A DNA stretch of 64,000 nucleotides from Tetrapyrgos nigripes (taxonomy: Eukaryota; Basidiomycota; Agaricomycetes; Agaricales; Campanellaceae), in assembly GCA_013368315.1 (NCBI GenBank), contig JAACJM010000302.1, positions 29,849 to 93,848 of the forward strand. The letters run 5' to 3'. This document shows positions 1-11,107 of this stretch, piece after piece. The notes below the pieces were generated by a model. That model searched no databases. It was not told the DNA's origin and saw only the letters and a list, made by a program, of their open reading frames with translations. Position 1 is the stretch's first letter; each line of letters starts with the position of its first letter. Position numbers and translations under genes: made by a program.

Positions 1-1496
1 TCTGGCCCAGTCAGAAATCTCCATTGTTGACTTTTGTCCAGACGTGGCCAGAAATAACCAGAAAGTTTTCTGAAAAAATCCAGTATACAGCAATTTTCCA
101 ACTTTTTTCTGACAACTTCTGAGACGATTGGCAGGAGCGAGATTTCCAGACATAGTCGGAAATAGTCAGTCATGGGCAGCATCGTTTTTCACTGGGCCTG
201 AGCCTGAAGCTCAGGCCTGGGCTTTCAGCAACACTTAGTGACCTGTTACTGACCAATAAAAATTGTCAAAAAATAGTTGAAATTTCTTTTTGCTGGCATT
301 CTCACCAAGTTCTCACACAACTTTACAGTTTCTCAGTGTCTACCCATCTTCCTGGGTCATCCCCAGCTGTTATCCACTACTTGTTGGCACCAATAATGTT
401 GGTTTTGTAGGTCAGTAGTTCACTTTGTCTATAATATTAACTTCAGACTTATCCAACACTTCGATCATGACTTCTGAGTGATGACATCATCCTAGTCTGA
501 GCCCAGGCTTTGAGCCTGACCCTACTGAGGGCTTAGGGCCAGACCTGGATTCTTGGTGAGCCCAAGCCCAGCCTGCACATCACTAGTGATGTCTGCTCGT
601 AAGTGAGTCAGAATGGTCTGGCAGCAGTGGAATAGCAGACAGGTTGGAGGGTAGTCTCCCCTAGGCAGACTCAAGGCTCAGTACCCTTGCTTATTAAGAG
701 TCTGCTAAAAAAACATGCCGCATCTATAGGACCTTGGTGTTAATAAGTAGAAACTTTTGCACAGTGCTCTAGTGGTGAGAAACCACGTCAACTAAGTTCC
801 TTAGTACCCTGTAACCTCATACTCCATTATAGCCATTATGGCTCTCTTTATAATCAACATCTTTTAATCCACATTCTTTTGGCTCCTACCTCTTACGAAT
901 GACACTTCCAAGCAGCTCCAGCAATCCTTCAACACCAAGAAGACTACCATTTTCACCATCCAAGCATACATGTAGTAACACCCAACCTGGCCGTCAGCAT
1001 ACACTCACCCTGGCTTCTTTCACATGTCTACCATCACCATGTGTAATGTGTGTGATGTGAGCAGTTCTGGGGAGAGAAGGAGGACTGTGCTGGCATGTAC
1101 TCGAGACCATAGCTCAGCCCAAGCCTTGCTGTTGTTGTTGACCTCTTGAGCTTCTTCGATGATTTCGGAATTGAGGGCAGTGGCGTGAACATGAAATTTG
1201 TGAGTTTATGTTCCTAGACTGACCCTTAGTGTGCATAGCTTCATCAACATAATGCAGACATACAATATCAAGCTCAAGAGCATTGGTTGGACAAACAATC
1301 AATATTGCTGGATCACTGTCAAACCAGCACTCAAAATCAGGTGCTAGAGCTTGGTTAAGACCAATCTGTCATAGAAGAACAGCTAGAAGTGCTATTATTC
1401 CGGTTCTTCCAGATCTGCACACTGTCCATACAAATACATCCTGCTTGTCTAGAATGCTTGCAGCAGCTTTTATGCTGACATCATGAGGGTCATATG
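1..1496. other. Non-coding, transposon-derived DNA
   Basis: No ORF here has a recognisable product. GC-rich words built on GGGCCTGAGCCTGAAGC recur near 195-230, with relatives near 497-580. The stretch ending GCCTGCACATCACTA at 571-585 looks like the end of a hAT-type element, but I could not find a convincing partner end, so the limits are unknown. Bases 600-1496 show nothing further. Confidence 0.4.
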
Positions 1497-2551
1497 TAGT
1501 GTTGTAATGGTTTGGCTACGGTCCACTCTGGCTCGGCTCTTGCAAAAAGCCGAAAAATCGACTTAACTCTGACTCGAGTCATTTAGAGCCGGTGCAAAAT
1601 CACTTATGGCCAGGAGGTTGGGAGAAGGTGTACGGTGTATGGCCTCAAGGATAAATTAAGCTCTGAAAAAGCATGGCCCAGTCATTGAATAGCATATCTA
1701 CCTTGAGAGCAAGTAGATATACCATTTCCAGGGAACTCGGGGTTAAATTACCCATGGGAATATACCAAATATAGACAGAGCGAATATTCGCGACGGGTCT
1801 TTCAATTGCAAAAGTCCTTTCGACTAGTCTCTCACAGCCAGACCCTAACGAACCTAACAAAGTTAGGGTCTGTCAATAACCTGAAGGGCCGTGGGTTGTG
1901 TGAAATTGCTTACCTAAATATAGTCACGTGTGACGGCAAAACCTTCAGTTTCTCGCGTTTCTGAAGCGGAATATCCTTGAATTTTGCCTTAGACGTATCC
2001 TGAACCCAACCAGTTTATTATATTGACATTAGATGTAGTAAAATTGGGCAAACATGGTGAAAGTAACTGCTGTTTGTTGGGCTTCTGAGTGTGGCTGTGC
2101 ACTGCAAGACGCGGCTGCCTCAACCTTCCCTTGTCGAAAGCCAGTGCTCAACAGCTTCATATCCCAGTATAAATTTGATTTTCCACTAGAAAATGGTGTG
2201 CTTAAGCAGCTTAAGCATTTTACATGTGTAAGAACAGCTGAGGTACAGACCAAAGAGGATTCCGTTGAATTCAAACCCCGCTAATGTTACGTAATCTCGT
2301 CACACAACCCACAGTGGTCGCGCTTACTGTCAGACTACCTTTCGACATGCGTCAAAGGCTTAGAAAGTCATGGCTTATGATAGATTAGATCCCTCTCGTA
2401 CTTCAGAGACCATTATGCGCTTCTTTCACTCAATAATTTTCTGCTCATTAATGTCAACTCTAACCGACTCTGAGCTGGAACCAAGCCGCGGCTCAAAAAC
2501 CGGCTCGGCTCGTCGGCTAGCCGGAGTCGAGCCGGACCGCTTACAACACTA
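1497..2551. mobile_element. Non-autonomous hAT-type DNA transposon, 1055 bp
   Basis: The left end reads TAGTGTTGTAAT and the right end ATTACAAC-like TTACAACACTA, its near-perfect inverse. The element is bounded on both sides by the identical 8-mer GTCATATG (1489-1496 and 2552-2559), the target duplication length typical of hAT transposases. Subterminal DNA on both sides is rich in GGCTCGGCTC and GAGCCG words. No transposase ORF is present; the small ORFs inside (81 aa or less) match nothing known to me. A related element lies at 31330-32758. Seen directly: ends and duplication. Inferred: hAT superfamily. Confidence 0.85.
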
Positions 2552-2559
2552 GTCATATG

Positions 2560-3113
2560 GGAGATGGTTCTGACCAAGTTCGCAACAAGTAGACTGTCCC
2601 GCAGTTGAGTTAAAGGAAAAAGGATTGTCAGAGTCAATGGAAGCGCTCATGGACGCGCTCCAGGTAAGACGCGTTTATTGCGTTTATTGAAAAATTTTCA
2701 TTATCTCTGAAAAACGTGAATTGCACCTGACTTAAATCCGAGCTACGGTAAGGGCGGTGGGAGTTTATAAGACTAGGTTGGAGGGCCATTGTGCATGGGA
2801 AAAAGTACTGTGCGCGCGGAAAAGGAGGAGAGTGGTGAGCTCGTCGTTGTCAGCGACGCAGGCAAGCAAATACCACGTTGGTGTCCACCAAAATCGAGAG
2901 CTCTATAGGAGTGCACCAGAATATTTCGTGTACGAAGATTCGGTAGGATAGAGGAAGAACTGGGCTGGATGCTGCAGTTTTATTTTGGATGACGTCCCAA
3001 CGGAAAGCAGGTGGGAATGTTAATGGATACCGTGGCGTAATACATTTCTTGTGAGCTACATTATACATAGTACTGTTTCCTTCTGTTCCCTTCGTCAAGA
3101 TGAATGCAAAGCT
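2560..3113. other. Intergenic, 3' side of the formamidase gene
   Basis: Lies between the transposon and the formamidase stop codon. Short ORFs on both strands show no homology that I can recognise. It should hold the 3' UTR and polyadenylation site of the minus-strand formamidase gene; no clear signal was identified. Confidence 0.4.
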
Positions 3114-5829
3114 CTAGAGCACACCATCGCTCCTGATAGCACACTGACCAAAGTCCAACTTTTTCAGGCCTTCTTCCTTCGGCATGATGTCCTGTGTAAA
3201 GTTGAAGAAGAACCACTACAGTGAGCTGTATCAAACGTAGCTTACATGGTCAAAGATTCCCGTCGGTATTGCCAGCGTCACGCATGCGTTGGGAGAATCC
3301 TAGGCAGATAATCAGTCACTGACATCCCTCAATATATCAGTAATGCAAAGAGCTTACCACCACGGCACCTACATGACTTTCGACCGGGGCAGCAGAGAGT
3401 AAGAGGTCTTTGAGAGAGCACGGTTAGACATTAACCAGATATGACGGGTACCACTTACAGGCTTGTTCTCGAGCTAAACGCATATGTTTGATTGTCAACT
3501 CTAGACAGAATCTGATCGATTTACGCACTATAGCCAATCTAGTGTAATGTAAAGAGCAAGAATTAGTCCACCTTCCCAAAGAATTACACCACGAGTCTAC
3601 TCGCCTTCATTAAGTATGCAATAGCATTAAGAGCAGCTTGCTTGTACGCGACCGTGCTAGCCAACAAAGAATCAAATGACGCTGTTAGCAGACCCTGAGC
3701 GACGGACGACTGCGACAAAAACTCACGCGTCCATGTTATACTGTTTTCCGTCACCGTCTTGTAGGGCACTCAGTTAATCCAAAGATGCAGATGCAAAAAG
3801 GAGACATACGATAATCCACGCTGATACCCTCAAAAACGAGCTTTTGAGAGTAGAGAGGATCAATAGGCGAAGGCTGTAGAATTGATGGGCATATCAAGGT
3901 GTCGTCCTATAGGTAAACACACAGCACTTACTACAAAGATAGGCTGCTTCAGGGCAAACTTCTCCACACCGCCTTTGATGATGCTAGTCTTGAAGGTGAT
4001 GATACCGGCCTACAGGAAAGACGATATCAAAACAAGGTCTTCAGAAAGAGACGTGGTATCCCACCATTTCAATAGCACCACAGAATGATAACTGAGCAGA
4101 CGACCTTGTAAATAATAAACAGTCCCCGATGAGTCTTGACATAGCGTACCTCGCCCTAAAATTGAGACAGTTTAGTATACATCGACACGCAGCGCCAAAA
4201 GCAAGCACTCACATCACCCTGAGAGAAATGAAGATCCCCTACAGACAAGTTTGCACCTTTCACGAAAACGGGGAAGTAGCAACGAGAACCCCTGCACGGT
4301 TACAAAACGAGGACATCATCAGTCAGGCTTTAGTCAAGGACACATCGCATCATACATACACCCCACAACCGCACTCACCTCGAAAGGTTCTTAATGTCAC
4401 AATTTCCTCCGTGTTCCCTTCCAGGAATCGTCCTCGCACCCTCCTTTCCAATTTTCTCTCTAACATCATCAGGCAAGTCTTGACCAACGTGTGCCCCAGT
4501 CGGGTTAGGCGCGAAGGCAACGGGAGGAACAGCATTGGCGTGTGCTTCAATCAAAGCGCCTTCACGTTTGTTCCATGTAGCGAGCAATTCGGCGGATGGA
4601 GCTGTACCGATGAGACCTGGATGGGAGACACCGGCGAAACGCACGCCGGGGATGTGTCGAGAGCTAGCATAGATCCCTGAATGGATAGGTAAGTCAGCTG
4701 GAAGAATGGGAAAGGTGAAGGATGAAGAGATGTACCATGAATGTCCCAGATGGCTTTACAGGCCCTACTCTTGAATTCTCGTGCTTCAGACAGATGGAAG
4801 AGGCGTACACGTCAGAATCAGACAATGACAACGATGTGACCACAATCATTACCGAAAAGACCACCGCCATTCTCGAGCTCAAAGATACCCTGCATATAAA
4901 TACAAGTCAACAGGCATCAAAGGTAAACGAAGTCAAGACCACGCACAGTATATCCCCAAGGCATCTTCTCAAATGGGACAACTGCAAATAAGGCGAGCCC
5001 ATCGTTTTCAGTACCTTGTTTCCGTCGGGAACAGCTGAGGGAGTTCCTCACCATCCAAGATATCAACCACCAAACAGTCTCCCGGTTCAGCACCTTCGAC
5101 GGCAACGGGTCCAGAAAGGTTGTGCACTTTGGACAAATCGACATCTCTAACGTCGTCACTTGCTGCGAATATCGAAGAAAGCACCTTACATTAGTATGAA
5201 GATCTACAAGAGAAGACACTGTTACACGCACTGTCATTGTTACCAATCTGAGCACCAGTCCAATCTGCATTTCCCCCGCATCATCAACGACCTCTGTCCC
5301 GATAACACACTGGCCAGACTTGACTAGGAAGAAGGTCGACTCACCGACGCATTCCACTTTGAAGACCTGCCATGGCAATGAGTAAATCGTGCGTACGGAA
5401 ATTGAAAGTGATGACCACATACGTCTCCAGGCTTCACGGTCACAAAAGGAGGGATATCAGGGCTTTCAGCAAGGTAAGACACGCTTATACTTCCAGCAGC
5501 CAGTACATCTGGAGAATATAACTCACTGCCAGCGGTTATGCAGACCCTAGACAAATCCGGACAAATGACGTTAGCGACCATGTAGACGAGAGGTCTTCAG
5601 GACAAACGAACCCTTTGCTGGTCTGCTGGTCTGCAAATAGTAACATTGAGAGAAATTCAGGGAGTTAGAGATAGTCCTCGGTCCAAGTCCTTGAAGTGTT
5701 CCTGCTCACATGAAAGGATCGACCTGTCCAAATCATATTGAGTCGCCAGACTTTGCTTGACACGCAAGGGAAAGAATAGCGCACCTTAATCACCGTAGGA
5801 TGAGGAACAGAGTTTGCTTGAGTCGCCAT
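3114..5829 (-). CDS. Formamidase (acetamidase/formamidase family)
   Basis: Predicted to hydrolyse formamide to formate and ammonia (FmdA_AmdA family), giving the fungus nitrogen from small amides. The reading starts at the ATG at 5829 (M-A-T-Q-A-N-S-V-P-H-P-T-V-I-K) and is cut by well over ten short introns. Family blocks appear in order: DIPPFVTVKPGD (about 5430-5480), DWTGAQIGNNDS (5230-5275), DDVRDVDLSKVHNLSGPV (5090-5160), PFEKMPWGYT (about 4960), the largest exon 4375-4680 with HPGLIGTAPSAELLATWNKR and REHGGNCDIKNLSR, then FVKGANLSVGDLHFSQGD (4213-4300), SFCGAIEM, PSPIDPLYS and the C-terminal LLLSAAPVESHVGAVV. A 6-nt exon (4150-4155, codons for GE) restores the family's SQGDGE-SFCG junction. 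The stop is at 3114-3116. No frameshift is needed, so the gene looks functional. Individual exon edges were judged by eye. Confidence 0.9.
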
Positions 5830-5911
5830 GAGGAGTCTTCAAGAGGTTATAGACAGTCTGAGAGGTCTTGAGAGTAAATGTCTCAAATGGCCCCGTACTA
5901 CATACAACGCT

Positions 5912-5919
5912 CTTATATA
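5912..5919 (-). promoter_or_regulatory. TATA-box-like site of the formamidase gene
   Basis: On the minus strand this reads TATATAAG, 83-90 nt upstream of the formamidase ATG at 5829, a plausible core-promoter position. No nitrogen-regulation site was verified. Confidence 0.45.
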
Positions 5920-6452
5920 CTCATCATGGGTGTGGGTGTGAGATTTCTTAGCCATCTGACGAGGGAAATTGATAAGGACGGGCTTCGATTCTTGGAATTC
6001 GAAATGATCATCATTGAGAGATAGCGTAGGGAAGATAAGAACAGGGCGGTGCCGTGAACGTAAACCAGAATAGGCTTATAGAGGTCATGAGTCTCAGTGC
6101 CAGAAAGAATATATAAAGCTCACTTTGGTAGACATCTCCTAACCAAGCACGAAGGTCATTGTGAAGGACGCGGAGACCACGTAATGACAATATTTGCCAG
6201 GGCCAAGACTTGGAAAACTCGACGCAGGCGGCACTTGGGTCTAACTTGAGTCACACATTGACCTCGGACGGGGAAATAATAAAGACATCGCATTGGGATT
6301 TAGGATTTTGTACAGGGAAGAAAGAATATGTTTAAGGGTACCCAGCCGTAGGTCGAGGTATCGTATCACGGAACAGAAGAGGTTAAGTATAGGATAACTG
6401 TGACCAGAGATGTCTTGATGTTGACGGGTTTGAAGATGCCTCCTTGGTCTCT
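5920..6452. other. Intergenic, upstream of formamidase
   Basis: About 530 nt between the formamidase promoter and the 3' end of the next minus-strand gene candidate. It includes a second AT-rich run (AATATATAAAG near 6108). No coding signal was recognised. Confidence 0.4.
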
Positions 6453-6706
6453 TCAGGACATGAATGCTTCACCTGTCATGGTATACATCGATTACCCAAT
6501 GCATCGCACTTAATGGACAACAACTCACCAATACCGTCAACTCCCTCCCAGATTCTCAGACCAGGATTCTTGATTCTTCCTGCGACTTGCCCAAAGCCTT
6601 CTTCAGAGCTTGAGCTTTTCTCGAACATACCTCCAAACTTCTCTGCTATTTGTGCGAATTCCATCTCCTGAGCCAGTCGGGAATCTTGTTGTATAGATTC
6701 CAACAT
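6453..6706 (-). CDS. Small uncharacterised protein, 65 aa (candidate)
   Basis: Modelled as join(6529..6706, 6453..6472) on the minus strand. The GTGAGT donor (6528) and CAG acceptor (6473) keep frame and lead to a TGA at 6453-6455. The ATG at 6706 gives M-L-E-S-I-Q-Q-D-S-R. The product is hydrophilic and helix-prone, with no signal peptide or membrane segment, and includes a Ser/Glu patch (KSSSSEEGF). I do not recognise the family. Upstream minus-strand DNA (6758-7030) has another open stretch, but I could not join it by valid splice sites, so this may be the 3' part of a longer gene. Confidence 0.35.
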
Positions 6707-7495
6707 AGTTACACGCAGTGAATCTCCTTTAGCAAATTTTTTCCACTTGAACTGAAGTTATACAAAATCCCTCAGCGAAGGCGAGAAAAAAACGGCACTC
6801 CCAGAGGAGCCTGTAATGATGTAATGGATCGGTGTTCTTAGCTTTGTCAAGTCTTCCGTACTGTTTTGCCATGCGGGTAAAGTGTTTGAAGAGACCATCT
6901 TATAGGACGTTTGAGGTAAAGATGGGACTGGTTGATGAGTGGCAAGGGGAAGAGAAGCGAGATGGAAGTATAGAAGAAAGAGGCGTTTTGGAGGCCTTAC
7001 GCATTCGTAATCATTGTGGTCATTGGTCAACTCAACCCAACTTTAGCTCATCCCTGCATGCTCTCAGACCACTAGTACTCGGCGTTTTTGAAGGCTCAGG
7101 AACAGCCTTATTGCACCCATTGCCCGTATACACTATCAGCTGATACATATCAAGTACTACACTTTGACATCCCGAAAAAAAAATTTAAAAAGAAAAAGAT
7201 AAAAAGTACATCACCTATAACCATGAACATAGAAAATCCAGAAGAACCAAAACAAAGTTTTCGCTTAAGTATCTAGTAAAGTGCAAATCTGAGGTCAAGT
7301 ATAAAAGTCCTCAGCTCAACACCAAGCTCACTGTTTGCAGTTTGAGCTTGACCCATTAGTAGTGGTCGTACGTCTGCTGGAGCTGTCTCGAGCTCTCCGC
7401 TCGTGCTTGATGCAGTTCTATATGTGAACGAGCCTCTTAGAACAATCCAAGCCAAATGAGAAAATTGACGAAAAAGCAAATCATCAACCAAGAGC
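6707..7495. other. Intergenic; an unjoined open stretch
   Basis: Contains a 90-codon minus-strand open stretch (6758-7030) and overlapping plus-strand ORFs, none with a recognisable product. An A-rich run (7172-7205) follows. May include the 5' part of the 6453-6706 gene. Confidence 0.3.
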
Positions 7496-7960
7496 CTAGG
7501 AAAAATCACCGTTTCTTGACACCTGTACGCGTACAGCCTTAAGCTTAAGCTTCTGTCCCTCCGCCATGCCCTTCTCAAAAGCCTCCTTCGCCTTGACCTC
7601 AGCAGCTCCTTCAGCAGCCTCCATCTCCTCTTGAACCTCCTCCAACTCATATTCCAACTCCTCTCGTAGACACTCTACTTGAGTAAACTCGAGTAAGAGT
7701 TCTTTATGATTGTGATGAAGAGTCAGAAATGCTCCTTCGGAGTATTGACTCTTGAGCGCGTATTTCCAGATTTCGGATACGACGAGTCTGTGGGTCTGCG
7801 AATTGCTTCCATCTGGCGATTTCGTTTTTGGGAGTAGAGAGTGGTTAGAAAGAGGCCTTAACTGGGACACCGAGGTACATGAGATGACTTGACTTGACTT
7901 GACTTGACTTGACATACCTCCTCTCACTCTTGACGTGAGCTCGTTCTTCTGGAGCCTCAT
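7496..7960 (-). CDS. Small coiled-coil protein, 119 aa, unknown function
   Basis: Two exons, 7918-7960 and 7496-7812, joined over a 105-nt intron (GTATGT..CGCCAG, with a CTAAC branch-like site). Total 360 nt, in frame, stop at 7496-7498. The N-terminus is basic (M-R-L-Q-K-N-E-L-T-S-R). A block around SEIWKYALKSQ precedes a strongly charged Glu/Ala-rich helix (LREELEYELEEVQEEMEAAE) that should form a coiled coil, then a Lys-rich tail. No signal peptide or membrane segment. I do not recognise the family; a structural or adaptor role is only a guess. The intron holds an expanded GACTT microsatellite. Confidence 0.6.
   Translation of the reverse strand: MRLQKNELTSRVRGGMSSQVKSSQVISCTSVSQLRPLSNHSLLPKTKSPDGSNSQTHRLVVSEIWKYALKSQYSEGAFLTLHHNHKELLLEFTQVECLREELEYELEEVQEEMEAAEGAAEVKAKEAFEKGMAEGQKLKLKAVRVQVSRNGDFS
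7883..7912. repeat. (GACTT)n microsatellite in an intron
   Basis: Five to six tandem GACTT units lie inside the single intron of the 7496-7960 gene, close to its donor site. Confidence 0.85.
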
Positions 7961-9351
7961 TCGGATGGCATGATTTCAGATATGGTTTCCAGTAAGTAAG
8001 AAGTAAGTTAATAATGGCGAGTGTCGCTGAAGGCCGAAAACACTAGCCGACACGGTAAGTACTAGGACGTGGAAGGAAAGGGACGTTTTGACCTCGTGAT
8101 CGCGACGAAGCAGATTTTCACTCGGGGACAGTCGGCAAAAAGTCAGGGTGAGTACTCCTCACGGCGATGAGGACGACCGCTTCGGGTACAGGAATCGAAG
8201 CCGCCAAGCCATGCAGAAGGATCATGCAAAATCATACAAAGGTCTATATCAACATTATAATCAATCAAAGTGGAATAGAGTACATTGTCCTGACCGATTA
8301 CCTACCCAGAGGAGTCATAAGAAAGTATGGTACCAGCGTGTAGTACGCCATTCCAGACCGGAACGTTAAAATCTTCACGTAGTCTTGGTCTTACTGGTTG
8401 TTGAAGATCCTGTCCCAGTCATACGCTTGCAGAGCTTCAAGTCAAATTTTAAAATTCGAGTACCCTTGGTCTTCTGCCAGTGCTTGGCTGAGCTTTGATC
8501 ATGCATCTTGAGTTATTGCTTGAAGAATCTGCAATGGTTTGCGTGATCATGAATGAATGAATGAGGACAAGAGTCGTCTATTCCAGATGATCATGAGAAA
8601 AAGACAACGACAACGACAACTATAGCAAGGAAGCTGAGCTCACCACCTAAGTTTCCACCGGTCGTACCCAAGGCTACCCTTTTTAGACGTTTTTATCGCG
8701 AGCAGGGTAAGGTTTGTCTTGGCCGGAATCTCAGTCTTGACTCGGACTTGATGGCCTTCCAAAAGTAAACAGAACATATAAATGGTAAAGGTAAATGCAA
8801 ATTCATAAAAGGGACAGGGACGAAGACGAGGACATCGTGACGAAGGCATATATATGCATGGCGAAGAGGAGAAGAGGATAGAGGATATTTGAAAAAGATA
8901 ACACGGATTGAAATTTGAAGGGATACAGATACATTGATACTGAAAGGTAGAAATGGCAAAAGACATGGATTGGATTGGGAATGGGAAAGGGTTATGAAAG
9001 GGTTATGGTTATGGTTATGGTCATGTTTATGCGACTACAGGTACGTATACGTATTGTCACTTGTGTGTGTATGACATTGATAGAAGGATGATGGGAGTAT
9101 AGCAAGGGTTACGGAAAGCCTAACGATACAGAATTGAAAGGCAAGGAAAGAGGAAAGAGGAATGAAAACGATATCCAAGGACGTGTGCGTGTATTAGGAG
9201 TATGAGGGAAATGCGAGAAAGGACTCAATAGAAAGGAGAAAATAAAATAAAAGAAGAAAGAAAGAAAGAAAGAGAGAAAGAAGAGAGTGGAGCCACCGCG
9301 TGCAAAACAGCAACTCACGATCGCGACTGCCAGCTGAACCGACCATCCCCT
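7961..9351. other. Intergenic with simple repeats
   Basis: No supported gene. Holds hexamer repeats of the GGTTAT type near 8989-9024 and a GAAA/GAGA-rich purine run near 9250-9292. Minus-strand ORFs at 8640-8966 and 9109-9318 have biased, low-complexity translations and no start or splice context that I trust. Confidence 0.45.
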
Positions 9352-10053
9352 CTACTCAAGCAGATTACTCGCAGCCAAAGGTAACGAATCCGCAGCTTTC
9401 TCGACGATGAACTGCTTGGCATTGCATAGATTAGCATAAGTACTAGATCCATTCGCAAGAAAATAAACTCACCGGCACAGACACATATATCTGCTCCTGC
9501 AAACCCCGGGCCTCCCTAGTAGTCGGGACATATTCCTTATTAACAGAATAATACCCCCTATACTTGAACCGCCGTTGACCTTCATCCGAGTCACTAATAC
9601 CTAGTACTTCCTCAAAAACAAGCCAATCCGCTCTCCCCCATTCCGTATTATCCAACACCCGCGAGATATTCTTCTAATTTGACAATACACTCGGCGTTTG
9701 GACGTAAGAGGACACGCACACACAGGCTACGCGGTGGTTCGTCATGCCCATGCCCATGCTCACTGGGCTGGAAATGGAAGGAGCTGAGGTTGCCTTTGAT
9801 GAGATCGTTTTTGAGAAGGATGAAGGATGGATTTTGGCGTGTGTGGATATCTATGAAAGGGGGAGGGGGGGTCAGTCATGGATAGTGTGAATGAGCGAAG
9901 GAGTAGCTTAGATTATATACTTACCTGCTGGATTTGTTGACGCGTATAGGTCCCTTGGTCTTGGTCTGCGTCATCGTGTTCAGCTGGGGCGTCAGATTGT
10001 TGCGACTGAGCGACGACAATGAAGTCATTGTCTTGAGCGCTGGGGCTGGGCAT
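9352..10053 (-). CDS. Uncharacterised protein, about 159 aa
   Basis: Four exons fit in frame: 9925-10053, 9764-9850, 9473-9673 and 9352-9414 (480 nt in all), with GT donors and AG acceptors at each joint and a TAG stop at 9352-9354. The N-terminal third is Gln/Asp/Ser-rich (low complexity). The third exon is globular, with the aromatic block NTEWGRADWLVFEEVLG followed by FKYRGYYSVNKEYVP. The end is helical (EKAADSLPLAASNLLE). The start at 10053 is the first in-frame ATG after an upstream TGA, but an additional upstream exon is possible. I do not recognise the family. Confidence 0.5.
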
Positions 10054-11107
10054 AGGTGACTGGATGACTAGAGGTGGCTGCGGAACAACGAGATGATAAA
10101 CTTGAACAGGAGGGCATTAAGCATTCGAGTCAGGGATGACTGAGGGGGATTACTTACTGTAAGGGGAGAGTGGGATGAAGAGCCGTGAATGATGTCGAGG
10201 TGATAGTGGGGGGAGTCAGAGAGGAAGGAGGAGGAGAACTATTCGAGACGAGGACGCGACGCGACTAAATGGGCGAGGAAAGCACGATAACGTGACGAGT
10301 ACAAGGCGTACCGAAAGCAGAGGATAATTACGAAGGTATACCCAAAACCGCCATATCAGGACCATGGACCAACACACGAGGTCATTGTTCGTACTATCCC
10401 AAAGATTGCCCAAAGAGGAAATCAGAGTCGGAGTGGTCACTTTCTATTGTCCCTATTGTCCCCAAAATGTTGCCGTCTACGATGAGGTCAATACGGTCAA
10501 TCACCAATTACCGGGTTTTGGATTTGGAAAACAGAAGTGGTCAGGTCAAAGAGGTTTTTTTTGATGAATTTGGGAAAAAGTGGCATTTTCATTGCGAGTT
10601 ATAACAAATAAATATAGAGCTCTAGAAGATTCCTGGTGAGTGTAGGCCTTGGAAAGATTAGAAGGACATGGAACTTACATTGTACTTCCGAGAACAAAGT
10701 GACGGAGAGAAAGAAAGATGTGCCAGCGGAGTTCCAAATTCAAACCGACGGCTTTTTTCCAGCAGACCTCTCTGTAAATCGACGAAGAGCTCACAGGTGA
10801 TGGCAGCCAGGTAGCACTGGCGATAGGACTGTTTCATGAAGCGGGCCCCATGTTTAACTAACATTTAATCTATTATGGTTGAGTACTCTACGTTTGCCTG
10901 GGCCTTTCCTGAAGGCTCGGCCCTCGGTCATCCGGACCGTCATATCATCGTATCCGGATCAAGTCTACATTTGAGCAGTACGTCAGTGAAGGTTAATGAA
11001 AATTTCGATTATTGACTTGCCTCATTGTTCCCAACCGCCCACAGCTTGACGCCATGCCATTGTCCTCTTCATTACCAACAGACTCGTCAACTCCTACCTG
11101 ATCCCAA
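10054..11107. other. Intergenic with a candidate minus-strand exon
   Basis: The minus-strand stretch 10658-10864 (MLVKHGARFMKQSYR..) ends at a good GTAAGT donor and may be an exon of an unresolved gene or of a longer form of the 9352-10053 gene. I could not connect the pieces by splice sites in frame. The rest shows no coding signal. Confidence 0.3.

Noticed and set aside
4129..4680. 183-codon plus-strand ORF
   Set aside because: It lies antisense across exons and introns of the formamidase gene and has no family resemblance, whereas the minus strand carries conserved formamidase blocks.
8148..8369. 73-codon plus-strand ORF as a gene
   Set aside because: Starts with GTG in intron-like DNA, has no recognisable product and no supporting exon.
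8989..9024. GGTTAT repeats as telomeric DNA
   Set aside because: Only a few imperfect units inside a gene-bearing region; not TTAGGG repeats.
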